DNA of 64,000 bases from assembly GCA_046330415.1 (NCBI GenBank), contig JAXLSW010000009.1, forward strand, positions 1 to 64,000, written 5' to 3'. Below are positions 1 to 8,734 of this stretch, in pieces. The position numbers and the translations under genes were made by a program. Positions within the stretch are counted from its first letter, which is position 1; every line of letters starts with the position of its first letter. Source of the stretch: RHKX01 sp046330415 (GTDB taxonomy: Bacteria; Actinomycetota; Thermoleophilia; Solirubrobacterales; 70-9). Below the pieces are notes generated by a model. That model saw nothing but the letters and a program-made list of their open reading frames with translations. It ran no database searches and was not told where the DNA came from.

Positions 1-29
1 CGCGAGGAATAGACTCGCCGACCGGAGAG

Positions 30-3000
30 ATGGAGAGCGCGACGTCAAGCGGCTCGCAGACCAGCGCGGGCGGCAACGGGACCGGCATCCCGGTCGAGAA
101 CCCCGCCACCGGGGAGACGATCGCGACCGTCCCGGAGCTCGCCGCCGCCGATGTCGCAGCGATCGTCGAGCGCGCTCGCGCGGCGCAGCCCGGCTGGGCC
201 GCGGCCGGCTTCGAGGAGCGAGCCCGGGTCCTGATGGCCGCTCGCGCGTGGATGGTCGCCAACGGCAACCGCGTCGTCGAGACGATCTGCGCGGAGACCG
301 GCCGCCCTGCGGACGAGACGCAGTTCGCGGAGCTCTCATACGGGATCAGCGCGCTCGAGTTCTGGGCGAAGAGCGCCCCCGCCTACCTTGCCGACGAGAA
401 CGTCGAAACCGCCTCGCCGTTCGTGCGCGGTGGCCGCAAGCTCAAGGTCCGCTACGCGCCGGTCGGGGTCGTCGGGGTCATCGGCCCGTGGAACTTCCCG
501 CTGAACAACTCCTTCGGTGATTGCATCCCGGCGCTCGCCGCCGGCAACGCGGTCGTCCTCAAACCGTCGGAGATCACGCCGCTCACCTCACTGCTGATGG
601 CCGAGATGCTCGCCGAGGCCGGCCTTCCCGACGGGGTCTTCAGCGTCGCCACCGGCCGCGGTGAGACGGGCGCCGCACTCGTCGACCTCGTCGACTACGT
701 GATGTTCACGGGCTCCGTCAAGACCGGCAAGGCGGTGATGAAGCAGGCCGCCGACACGCTCACGCCGGTCTCGCTGGAGCTCGGCGGCAAGGACCCGATG
801 ATCGTCCTCGCCGACGCCGACCTCGAGCGCGCGGCCAACGCCGCCGCCTCCTACGGCCTCAACAACTCCGGCCAGGTCTGCATCTCCGTCGAGCGCATCT
901 ACGTCGAGGACGCCGTCCACGACGAGTTCGTCGAGCGGCTCACCGGCAAGGTCGAGGCGCTCCGGCAGGGACCTCCCGGCGCGCCCGGCAGCGTCGACGT
1001 CGGCGCGATCATCTTCCCGCCGCAGATCGAGCTGATCGAGGCACACGTCAAAGACGCCGTCGAGCGCGGCGCCACGATCGTCACGGGAGGGGAGCGCGCG
1101 ACCGATGTCGGCGGCGGTCTGTTCTTCGAGCCGACGGTGATCACGGGGGTCGATCACACGATGCGCTGCATGATCGACGAGACGTTCGGGCCGACGCTGC
1201 CGGTGATGCGGGTGGCCGACGCCGAGGAGGCGGTCGCGCTCGCCAACGACGGCCGCTATGGGCTGCAGGCCTCCGTCTGGACCCGAGACACCGTGCGCGG
1301 CGAGCAGCTCGCGCGACGGATCGAGGCGGGCGTCGCCTGCGTCAACGACGCGCAGCTCAACTACGCCGCGCTGGAGCTCCCGATGGGCGGCTGGAAGGAG
1401 TCCGGCCTCGGCTCTCGTCACGGCGCCGACGGGATCCGCAAGTACACGCGGCGGCAGTCGGTGCTCGTCGCCCCCGCCTGGTCGCCGCCGCGGGAGCTCC
1501 ACATGTTCCCCTACATGAGCGAGGTGACCACGCAGATCGGCGAGACGCTCACCGCGCTCGCGCTCAGCGACCTCTTCGACGATGCGCAGCGGGCGACGCT
1601 CGCCGCCCTCTGCGACACCTGGGTCCCCTCGCTCGAACCCCCCGAGGGCGAGAGCGACGCGACCGGTTTCTGGGCACGTTCGGCGAGTGACTTCTCGGTT
1701 CCCGCCGGGGTCGAGCTGACGCTGCTGCAGGCGGGCCTGGCCGCGGAGGAGGTCGAGGGCATGCGCGGCCTCCTCGACGCGCTTGCGGCCAACGGCATGA
1801 GCGCCGCGGCGACCCAGGAGCAGCGCGAGGCGATCGTCAACGGCTTCGGCGAGGACCCGGAGGCGGGACCGGGGCTCGACGCCCTCCGCGGCGCCTGCCT
1901 GATGCTCCACTACGCGCTGCCCGACCTCGGCACCGGGATCAACCCGAACTGGCCGGGCATGGGGTATCCGGGGCCGCAGGCTCTACCGAAGCCGCCTTCG
2001 GAGGTCGAGCGTCCGATCACGCCGATCGTCCCCGAGACCGACGAGCTGACGCTCGAGGCCGACGTCGTCATCGTCGGCTCAGGCGCGGGAGGCGGCGTCA
2101 TCGCCGGTGAGCTGAGCGCCGCCGGGAAGAAGGTCTGCGTCCTCGAGATGGGCGGCTACCACGACGAGTCCGAGTTCCCCGGGCTGGAGCTCTGGGGCTA
2201 TCAGAATCTCTTCCTCAACCAGGGCCCGTTCCCGACGGTGGACGGCCAAGTGTCGATCCAGGCGGGCTCGGCGCTCGGCGGCGGCACCGTCCTCAACTGG
2301 ACCAACTGCCTGCGCACGACCGACAACGTCCGCGCCGAGTGGGCGGCGGCGGGGCTCGAGGGGCTCGACGGGCCCGGCTACGACGAGCACATGGACGCGG
2401 TCTGGGAGCGGCTCGGGGTCAACGACCGCTGCAGCGACCTGAGCGGACCCCACCTTCGTCTCAAGGAGGGCTGCGACGCGCTCGGCTACGACTTCCAGCT
2501 GATCACCCGCAACACCGATCCCGAGACCTACGATCCCGTCACCGCCGGCTACCTCGGCTGGGGCGAGCAGTCGGGCTCGAAGCGCTCGACGCTGAAGACC
2601 TACCTCGCCGACGCCGCGGGCAGGGACGCAGACTTCCTCACTCACTGCCGCGTCGAGCGGATCCTCGTCGACGGCGGTCGCGCCGCCGGGGTGGAGGCGA
2701 CGTACGCGGATCCGGAGGGCCGGGTCGCGAGGGTCGTGGTCCGCGCCCCGCAGGTCGTCGTCGCGGGCGGCTCGGTGGAGTCCCCGGCCTTGCTGCTGAG
2801 GTCGGGAATCGGCGGCCCGGCGGTCGGGCAGAACCTCCATCTGCACCCGACGAGCGTCATCTTCGGCCTCTACGAGGACTCGCAGGAGGCGTGGTGGGGA
2901 CCCGCTCAGGCGGCCCTCTCACATCAGTTCGAGGACCTCGAGGACGGCTACGGCTTCCTGCTCGAGTGCGCCCAGCACGGCACCGGCCTCGCCGCGGCGG

Positions 3001-3536
3001 CGACGCCTTGGCGCTCGGGTGCCGACCACAAACTGCAGCTCTCGCGCTGGGATCGCGGCGCCGGGATCATCAACCTGACCAGGGACCGGGGCTCGGGCAG
3101 CGTCACCATCGACGCCGCCGGCCGGCCGGTCATGCACTACCTGCTCAGCGACGAGCTCGACAAGCGGCACCTGCAGCGCGGGTTCGAGGAGCTGATCCGC
3201 ATCCACGAGGCGGCCGGCGCGATCGAGCTGCAGGCGCTCAACAAGCGCACGCCCGTGTGGCGGCGCGGCGACGACCCCGACGCCTTCATCGCCGACGTCA
3301 TGGGCCTTTCGATGGCGCCCCGTGAGCTCGGGCTCTTCAGCGCCCACCAGATGGGGACCTGCCGGATGGGTGCCGACCCCTCGACGTCGGTGGCGGATGG
3401 CTTCGGTCAACTGCACGACACCCCCGGCGTCTGGATCGGCGACGCGAGTGCCTTCCCGACCGCATCGGGCACGAACCCGATGTTCACGGTGATGTCGCTG
3501 GCGCGTCGGACGGCGGCGGCGATCGCCGCGAGCTGA
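30..3536 (+). CDS. Aldehyde dehydrogenase / GMC oxidoreductase fusion protein
   Basis: This 1168-residue protein joins two enzymes in one frame. Residues about 20-480 are an NAD(P)-type aldehyde dehydrogenase, with IGPWNFPL, the general-base motif LELGGK and the nucleophilic cysteine in GQVCIS. Residues about 490-640 are a helical linker of the type found before long-chain alcohol oxidases. Residues about 670-1165 are a GMC flavoprotein, with the FAD motif GSGAGGG and the C-terminal catalytic region SAHQMGTCRMG and SGTNPM. The family knowledge is that GMC enzymes oxidise alcohols to aldehydes, so the fusion could carry an alcohol to the acid in two steps. The substrate is not evident; a fatty or alicyclic alcohol is a guess. 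The ATG follows a GGAG at 24-27 and a TAGACT hexamer at 10-15. The next gene on this strand is more than 1 kb away. Confidence 0.9.
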   Translation: MESATSSGSQTSAGGNGTGIPVENPATGETIATVPELAAADVAAIVERARAAQPGWAAAGFEERARVLMAARAWMVANGNRVVETICAETGRPADETQFAELSYGISALEFWAKSAPAYLADENVETASPFVRGGRKLKVRYAPVGVVGVIGPWNFPLNNSFGDCIPALAAGNAVVLKPSEITPLTSLLMAEMLAEAGLPDGVFSVATGRGETGAALVDLVDYVMFTGSVKTGKAVMKQAADTLTPVSLELGGKDPMIVLADADLERAANAAASYGLNNSGQVCISVERIYVEDAVHDEFVERLTGKVEALRQGPPGAPGSVDVGAIIFPPQIELIEAHVKDAVERGATIVTGGERATDVGGGLFFEPTVITGVDHTMRCMIDETFGPTLPVMRVADAEEAVALANDGRYGLQASVWTRDTVRGEQLARRIEAGVACVNDAQLNYAALELPMGGWKESGLGSRHGADGIRKYTRRQSVLVAPAWSPPRELHMFPYMSEVTTQIGETLTALALSDLFDDAQRATLAALCDTWVPSLEPPEGESDATGFWARSASDFSVPAGVELTLLQAGLAAEEVEGMRGLLDALAANGMSAAATQEQREAIVNGFGEDPEAGPGLDALRGACLMLHYALPDLGTGINPNWPGMGYPGPQALPKPPSEVERPITPIVPETDELTLEADVVIVGSGAGGGVIAGELSAAGKKVCVLEMGGYHDESEFPGLELWGYQNLFLNQGPFPTVDGQVSIQAGSALGGGTVLNWTNCLRTTDNVRAEWAAAGLEGLDGPGYDEHMDAVWERLGVNDRCSDLSGPHLRLKEGCDALGYDFQLITRNTDPETYDPVTAGYLGWGEQSGSKRSTLKTYLADAAGRDADFLTHCRVERILVDGGRAAGVEATYADPEGRVARVVVRAPQVVVAGGSVESPALLLRSGIGGPAVGQNLHLHPTSVIFGLYEDSQEAWWGPAQAALSHQFEDLEDGYGFLLECAQHGTGLAAAATPWRSGADHKLQLSRWDRGAGIINLTRDRGSGSVTIDAAGRPVMHYLLSDELDKRHLQRGFEELIRIHEAAGAIELQALNKRTPVWRRGDDPDAFIADVMGLSMAPRELGLFSAHQMGTCRMGADPSTSVADGFGQLHDTPGVWIGDASAFPTASGTNPMFTVMSLARRTAAAIAAS

Positions 3537-4024
3537 CGCGCCGCCGAGCCTGAGCGCCCCACCACCACCGCCGGGCCCCGCGCGTCGCGGCACCTCCCTG
3601 CCGCGAGCGAACCTGTCACCGGCAAGCAGGGAATAGGTCCGCTTCCGGGTGACAGGTCCAAGACCCATCCGCCGCGGCTGGCGCCGGGGCGATGGGCAGC
3701 GAGGGGAGCATCGGAGATCCCGGTGAGGCCGGCCACCGCGGTGAGCTCCCACGCTCCCTTCGCTGCCAATCGTGAAACGCGAGGCGATGGCGCCGCACCC
3801 CGCACGGAATCGCAATCGCACGTCTGTAGGACCTGCGATTGCGAGTTGGGCGCGGCTGCGGCCGTCCGACGCGTATTGCCCTGCCATAGGTGGGTCGATA
3901 CGCAACGCAGAGCGCCTGCGAGCCGAGATCCGGCTGAAGCCGGCCGGCGGCGCACGGCGGTCCCTATTGACAAGGTGTCGATACGGGAATACGCTCGCGC
4001 GCGATGGCGGTGCTCCTGGGGAGG
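3537..4024. other. Non-coding stretch between convergent genes
   Basis: No convincing coding region is seen here; the open frames look like GC-rich chance frames. It contains a perfect 11-bp inverted repeat (3810-3844) and a promoter-like pair on the + strand, TTGACA at 3967-3972 and TACGCT at 3990-3995 with a 17-base spacer, which would transcribe antisense to the tetR gene that follows. Confidence 0.5.
3810..3844. repeat. Perfect 11-bp inverted repeat
   Basis: The arms TCGCAATCGCA (3810-3820) and TGCGATTGCGA (3834-3844) are exact reverse complements around a 13-base spacer. The element lies in the gap between two convergent genes. It could be an RNA hairpin or a protein site. There is no U-tract, so a classic terminator is not supported. 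Confidence 0.6.
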
Positions 4025-4630
4025 TCAGCTCGACCCGGCGTCGGCGATCGCGGGCAGCGTCCCGGCGACCAGACGCTCGACGTCGTCGCGGGTGATCAGC
4101 CCCTCGGTCCAGCCCTGCAGCAGCGATTCGAAGAACCCGAGGAAGCCGAGCAAGCCGACGAGCACGCGCGGGGGAGGATCCTCGAGGCCGAGCTGGTTCA
4201 TCGCGATGCCGCGGGCGAGCAGCATTCCGGATTCGCGCGTCGCGGCCTCGATCCGCTTGCCCTCGAGGTGCCGGGAGGCGCGGATCACCGTGATCGCCGG
4301 GTCGCCCGCCTCGACCAGGTCGAGGTAGCCCGCGAGGTTGCCGGGGAGCATGCCGCGCCCGCGCTCGGGGTCGACCTCGAGGCGTTCGATCACCTCTCCC
4401 CACGCCTGCTCGAGCACGGCGACGTAGAGGTCCTCCTTGCCCCCCTCGAAGTAGTGGTAGATCAGCGGCCGGCCGACCCCCGCCTCGGATGCGATGGTGC
4501 CGAGCTCGGTCGCCGCGTAGCCGTGCTCGGCGAATACCTGGAGCGCGACGGCGACGAGATGACGACGCCGCTCGGCCGGGGGAAGGCGCTTCGCCCGCTC
4601 CGTCGCCTGACTGTCTGCCTTCGTCATCAC
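4025..4630 (-). CDS. TetR/AcrR family transcriptional regulator
   Basis: This is a 201-residue TetR-type repressor. The N-terminal helix-turn-helix at about residues 20-65 includes VFAEHGYAATELGTIASEA and GVGRPLIYHYFEGGKEDLY, which are typical of the family. The C-terminal ligand domain is variable and gives no ligand. It is divergent from the MMPL transporter gene with about 55 bp between the start codons, an arrangement typical of a repressor controlling an exporter. The start could be GTG at 4630 or ATG at 4627; no clear ribosome binding site is seen, and TCTAAT lies just upstream. Confidence 0.88.
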   Translation of the reverse strand: MMTKADSQATERAKRLPPAERRRHLVAVALQVFAEHGYAATELGTIASEAGVGRPLIYHYFEGGKEDLYVAVLEQAWGEVIERLEVDPERGRGMLPGNLAGYLDLVEAGDPAITVIRASRHLEGKRIEAATRESGMLLARGIAMNQLGLEDPPPRVLVGLLGFLGFFESLLQGWTEGLITRDDVERLVAGTLPAIADAGSS

Positions 4631-4672
4631 CGGGGATTAGACAGCACCGCGAGATGTCGTCCTGCGGCCGGA

Positions 4673-4678
4673 TAGATT
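4673..4678 (+). promoter_or_regulatory. Probable -10 element of a leaderless MMPL transcript
   Basis: TAGATT lies 7 bases before the GTG start at 4686. With transcription starting about 7 bases after a -10 element, the mRNA would begin at the start codon. No Shine-Dalgarno sequence is visible. The element sits in the short gap shared with the divergent tetR gene. Confidence 0.45.
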
Positions 4679-4685
4679 CACCGCG

Positions 4686-7253
4686 GTGACGGGCCCGCTC
4701 TACGCACTCCAGGAAGTTCGCCGCCGCAACACGGCTGGCCGGCGGTTGCGGCGTGGAGGCGGTCGTCCTGATCGGCCTCTCGGTTGCGACGGCGATCACC
4801 GGCGACCCACCGAGGACGACCTGACGATCCCCGGCAGCGACACCACCGCCGCGACCGACCTGCTCGACGACAAGTTCCCCGAGCAGGCCAACGGCACGGT
4901 GCAGATCGCGCTTGAAGCGGGTCAGGGGAAGCTCGACCAGGGCGACAACGCGAAGGCGATCAACGAGACCGTCAAGGCCTACAAGCAGCGCGACGACGTC
5001 AACTCGGTCGTCAGCCCACTGAGCGATGAGGGAGCGGATCAGCTCAGCAAGAGCGGGAAGATCGGCTACATCGAGCTGACGCTCGACCCCGGTCCGGCCG
5101 AGCTGGAGGAGGACGAGGCCAACGACCTGATCGCGGTCGCTGACCCGGCGAAACGCGCCGGGATCGACGTGGCCGCAGGCGCCTACCTCGGCCAGGAGGT
5201 CTCGAAGTCCTCGACCGAGTCCAGCGAGGCGATCGGGATCGCGGTGGCGATAATCGTCCTCCTGTTCGCGTTCGGCACCGCCGCGGCGATGCCGCTGCCG
5301 ATAGTGACCGCGATCTTCAGCCTCGGCACCGGGCTGAGCCTGATCGGTCTACTCGGCCACGTGCTCTCGGTGCCCTCGATCGCGGCGACCCTGGGGACGA
5401 TGCTCGGGCTCGGCGTCGGGATCGACTACGCGCTCTTCCTGATCACCAGGCACAAGGAGTTCCTCGATCGCGGCTTCAGCGTCGAGGAGTCGGTTGCGCG
5501 CGCCACCGCCACCTCGGGCGGCGCGGTCGTCTTCGCGGGCAGCACCGTCGTCGTCGCCCTCCTCTCGCTCTACTTCGGCGGCATCCCGATCGTGCGGGCG
5601 CTGGGCTACTCGGCGGCGATCGTCGTCGCCGTCTCGGTCATCGGCGCGATCACGCTGCTGCCGGCGGTGCTCGGGATCCTCGGCGAGCGGATCAACGCCG
5701 GGAGGTTGCCGTTCGGCGGCCACTCCCACGACGACAAGCCTCACGGCTGGCTGCGGTGGGCGCGGGGAATCGGCAAGCGGCCGATCCCGGCCGCGACCCT
5801 CGGCATGGTGATCCTCGTCGCGCTGGCGCTGCCGGTGCTCGACATGTCGCTCGGCCAGCCCGACAACAGCCAGCTGCCGACCGACACCCAGACCCGCCGC
5901 TCCTACGACATCCTCAGCGAGGGCTTCGGCCCGGGCACCAACGGCCCTCTGCTCATCTCGGTCAAGCTGAACCCGCCCGCCCAGCCCGATACGAAGAAGC
6001 TGAAGAAGGTCCAGCAGCAGCAACAGCAGCAGCAGGAGCAGGCTCAGCAGCAGTACGAGGAGCAGGTGCAGCAGGCCGAGGCCGAGGGAGAGCCCCCGCC
6101 TCCCGAGCCGACGGGGCCGAGCAAGAAGCAGCAGCAGGAGCAGAAGCAGCAGGAGCAGTTCCTGAAGTCGACCGCGAGCGATCCGCGTTTGACCAAGCTG
6201 AGCAACCAGATCGGCAAGGACCCTGACGTCGCCGACGTCTCGTTCCCGTCGGTCAACAAGTCGGGGACGGCCGCGATCCTCAACGTCACCTCCGATTCCT
6301 CACCCGTCTCCGACCGCACCGTCGACCTCGTCAACCGCCTGCGCGACGACGTCATCCCCGCGGCTTTGAAGGGCTCGTCGGGCACTGTCGCCTACGTCGG
6401 TGGCTCGACCGCCGCCTACATCGACCTCGCCGACGAGATCGGCGAGAAGCTGCCGCTGGTCATCGCAATCGTCCTTCTCCTCAGCTTCATCCTGCTGATG
6501 CTCGCCTTCCGCTCAATCGTGGTGCCGCTGACGGCGGGGCTGATGAACCTGATCTCCGTCGCGGCTTCCTACGGGGTGCTGGTTGCGGTGTTCGAGAAGG
6601 GCTTCGGCCTGTCCCTGATCGGCCTCGACCACACGTTGCCGATCGTCTCCTTCGTGCCGCTGTTGATGTTCGCGATCCTCTTCGGTCTCTCGATGGACTA
6701 CCAGGTGTTCCTGCTCACCAAGATCCAGGAGCACTACAAGGAGGGGATCGGCAACCACGACGCGGTCGTCGAGGGCCTGGCCGGAACCGCGCGGGTGATC
6801 ACCTCGGCGGCCTGCATCATGGTCGCCGTCTTCACCAGCTTCGTCCTCAACGGCGACCCGACGGTCAAGCAGTTCGGGGTCGGGCTCGCCGTCGCGGTGG
6901 CGATCGATGCCACCGTTGTGCGCTGTCTGCTGGTGCCGTCGGTCATGGTCCTGCTGGGGCATGCCAACTGGTGGTTCCCCTCTTGGCTCGGCTGGCTCCC
7001 ACACGTCGGGATCGAGGGCGAGGAGTTCTTCGCGGCGCTCGATGCCGGCCAGGGTGAGGAGCCGGACGAGGGTCACCAGGAGGACGACGGGCCGGAGGAC
7101 GCGGAGCCTGCGGGCGGGGAGGACGCGCAGGACGCGGACGACGCGGACCCTGCGGACGACGCGGATGACGCGGATGACGCGGACGGCGATGAGGACGACG
7201 AAGGCGATGCGGCCGCCGGCGCGGACCGACCCGAGGCGCCGCCCGAGCCGTAG
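4686..7253 (+). CDS. MMPL/RND family membrane transporter
   Basis: This 855-residue protein resembles MmpL-type proton-driven exporters of lipids or drugs. It has two sets of membrane helices, at about residues 180-390 and 585-765. Both helix sets carry the Asp-Tyr pairs linked to proton relay in this family (GVGIDYALFL and GLSMDYQVFL). The extracytoplasmic loop at about 437-492 holds a glutamine-rich coiled insert, and residues about 787-855 form a strongly acidic Asp/Glu/Ala tail. The expected first membrane helix is missing in this frame; a +1 frame between about 4712 and 4806 encodes it (VEAVVLIGLSVATAI), which points to two compensating indels near the start. The divergent TetR is the likely regulator. 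Confidence 0.88.
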   Translation: MTGPLYALQEVRRRNTAGRRLRRGGGRPDRPLGCDGDHRRPTEDDLTIPGSDTTAATDLLDDKFPEQANGTVQIALEAGQGKLDQGDNAKAINETVKAYKQRDDVNSVVSPLSDEGADQLSKSGKIGYIELTLDPGPAELEEDEANDLIAVADPAKRAGIDVAAGAYLGQEVSKSSTESSEAIGIAVAIIVLLFAFGTAAAMPLPIVTAIFSLGTGLSLIGLLGHVLSVPSIAATLGTMLGLGVGIDYALFLITRHKEFLDRGFSVEESVARATATSGGAVVFAGSTVVVALLSLYFGGIPIVRALGYSAAIVVAVSVIGAITLLPAVLGILGERINAGRLPFGGHSHDDKPHGWLRWARGIGKRPIPAATLGMVILVALALPVLDMSLGQPDNSQLPTDTQTRRSYDILSEGFGPGTNGPLLISVKLNPPAQPDTKKLKKVQQQQQQQQEQAQQQYEEQVQQAEAEGEPPPPEPTGPSKKQQQEQKQQEQFLKSTASDPRLTKLSNQIGKDPDVADVSFPSVNKSGTAAILNVTSDSSPVSDRTVDLVNRLRDDVIPAALKGSSGTVAYVGGSTAAYIDLADEIGEKLPLVIAIVLLLSFILLMLAFRSIVVPLTAGLMNLISVAASYGVLVAVFEKGFGLSLIGLDHTLPIVSFVPLLMFAILFGLSMDYQVFLLTKIQEHYKEGIGNHDAVVEGLAGTARVITSAACIMVAVFTSFVLNGDPTVKQFGVGLAVAVAIDATVVRCLLVPSVMVLLGHANWWFPSWLGWLPHVGIEGEEFFAALDAGQGEEPDEGHQEDDGPEDAEPAGGEDAQDADDADPADDADDADDADGDEDDEGDAAAGADRPEAPPEP

Positions 7254-7264
7254 TCTCCGCGGCG

Positions 7265-8284
7265 ATGGAAGCCGCGAAGCTGACCGTCGCCGTCACGGGC
7301 CCGACAGGGGAGATCGGTCTCGCAGCTCTCCGCGCCCTCGACCACGCGCCGAGCGTCGGCCGGGTGATCGGCATGGCGCGCAGTCCGTTCCGCCCCTCCG
7401 ATCACGAGCTCAGCGACAAGGTCGAGTACCGGCGCGGGGACGTGCTCGATCGTGACTCGGTTGACGCTCTCGTCGCCGGCGCCGACGTCGTCCTCCACCT
7501 CGCGTTCATCATCATGGGCGAGCCGGAGGAGGCTCGCGCGATCAACCTCGAGGGCAGCCGCAACGTCTTCGAGGCGACGGTGGCGGCGGGGGCGCGTCGT
7601 CTCGTCTACACCTCGTCGGTCGCCGCCTACGGGTTCCACTCCGACAACCCGCAGCCGCTGACGGAGGACACCGAACCGCGCGGTAGCGAGAGCTTCTACT
7701 ACTCCGCCCACAAGGCCGAGATGGAGCGCGTGCTCGACGAGACGCTCGCCGGCTCCGACGTCGGTGCCTGGGTGTTCCGCCCCTGCATCGTCGCCGGCGC
7801 CGGGGCTCCGATGCTGATCGAGACCATGGTCGGGTCGCTGCCGATCTTCGGCCAGCTGAAGCTGGCTCGGCGAATCGCCGACCAGGTCCCGTTCCTGGGC
7901 CCTGTCCTTCCCGACCCCGGCGTTCCCTTCCAGCTCGTCCACACCGACGACGTCGCCCAGGCGCTGCTCGCCGCCGTCGAGGGGAGGGGGGAGCCCGGCC
8001 GCTACAACCTCGCCGGTCAGGGGGCGATGACCATCGGGCGGATGGCGCGGGCGTTGGGCTGGCTCTCGATCCCGGTCCCGGGGGCCGCGGTCGTCTCGCT
8101 CGACGAGCTGCTTCGCAGGCTGCCCGGGATGCCCCCGGAGGCCGCCTGGCTGACCGCGTTCCGGGTGCCGACGCTGATGGACACGACGAAGGCGAGGACG
8201 GAGCTCGGCTGGCATCCGCACTGGGACGCCGAGGCGACCCTGCAGGAGACCATCTCCGGCGCCCGCGAGGCGGGCATCCTCTGA
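7265..8284 (+). CDS. NAD-dependent epimerase/dehydratase (extended SDR)
   Basis: This 339-residue protein is an extended short-chain dehydrogenase/reductase. It has the nucleotide-binding motif TGPTGEIG near the N-terminus, the serine-containing YTSSVAAYG strand, and the catalytic YxxxK in YYSAHKAEM. Such proteins act on nucleotide sugars, sterols or other small carbonyl substrates; the substrate cannot be read from the sequence. A TAGTCT hexamer at 7251-7256 overlaps the stop codon of the MMPL gene and stands 8 bases before the ATG, which suggests a separate leaderless transcript rather than simple read-through. Confidence 0.88.
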   Translation: MEAAKLTVAVTGPTGEIGLAALRALDHAPSVGRVIGMARSPFRPSDHELSDKVEYRRGDVLDRDSVDALVAGADVVLHLAFIIMGEPEEARAINLEGSRNVFEATVAAGARRLVYTSSVAAYGFHSDNPQPLTEDTEPRGSESFYYSAHKAEMERVLDETLAGSDVGAWVFRPCIVAGAGAPMLIETMVGSLPIFGQLKLARRIADQVPFLGPVLPDPGVPFQLVHTDDVAQALLAAVEGRGEPGRYNLAGQGAMTIGRMARALGWLSIPVPGAAVVSLDELLRRLPGMPPEAAWLTAFRVPTLMDTTKARTELGWHPHWDAEATLQETISGAREAGIL

Positions 8285-8367
8285 AGCTGCGTCCGCACCT
8301 GTTCACGCCCCTCGATTGCGGATAGATTCGGCGTTCCGAGAAGGCTTACGCGAAGGAGAGCTTGACG

Positions 8368-8727
8368 ATGGGTTTCATGGACAAGATGAAGAAGGCGGCC
8401 GAGTCCGCGCAGGCGCAGACGAGCAAGGTCGGCATCGGCGCGAGCGCCGATCAGATGGCACTGGCCAACCTCGCGCAGAAGCTGATGAAGAGCGGTGTCG
8501 ACACCCCCGCCCACATCGACTCGATGACCCCGACCGGCAAGACCGACACGCCCGGGGGCGCCGAGAACGTCATCGAGCTCACGGTCAAGCCCGCGGGCGG
8601 CGATCCGTACGCGGTGACGATGAACCAGTACATCTACCCCTCGGCGCCGTTCAGCTCGGGAGAGGACGTCACCGTCAAGGTCGACCCCGACGATCCCCAG
8701 GCCGTGATGATCTGGGGCAAGGGCTGA
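8368..8727 (+). CDS. Small conserved protein of unknown function
   Basis: This encodes 119 residues with no signal peptide or membrane segment. The N-terminal third is an amphipathic helix (MGFMDKMKKAAESAQAQ). The C-terminal half is rich in beta-strand pattern and ends in VKVDPDDPQAVMIWGKG. I do not recognise a named family. The ATG at 8368 was chosen because AAGGAGAG at 8353-8360 lies 7 bases upstream, while a TTG at 8362 would be too close. TAGATT at 8322-8327 may be the -10 of a leadered promoter. It converges on the antiporter gene with only 7 bp between the stop codons. Confidence 0.75.
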   Translation: MGFMDKMKKAAESAQAQTSKVGIGASADQMALANLAQKLMKSGVDTPAHIDSMTPTGKTDTPGGAENVIELTVKPAGGDPYAVTMNQYIYPSAPFSSGEDVTVKVDPDDPQAVMIWGKG

Positions 8728-8734
8728 GGCGCAC

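Noticed and set aside
588..1910. 440-codon minus-strand frame opposite the ALDH-GMC gene
   Set aside because: Arg/Leu/Gly-rich with no family features; a mirror frame caused by high GC.
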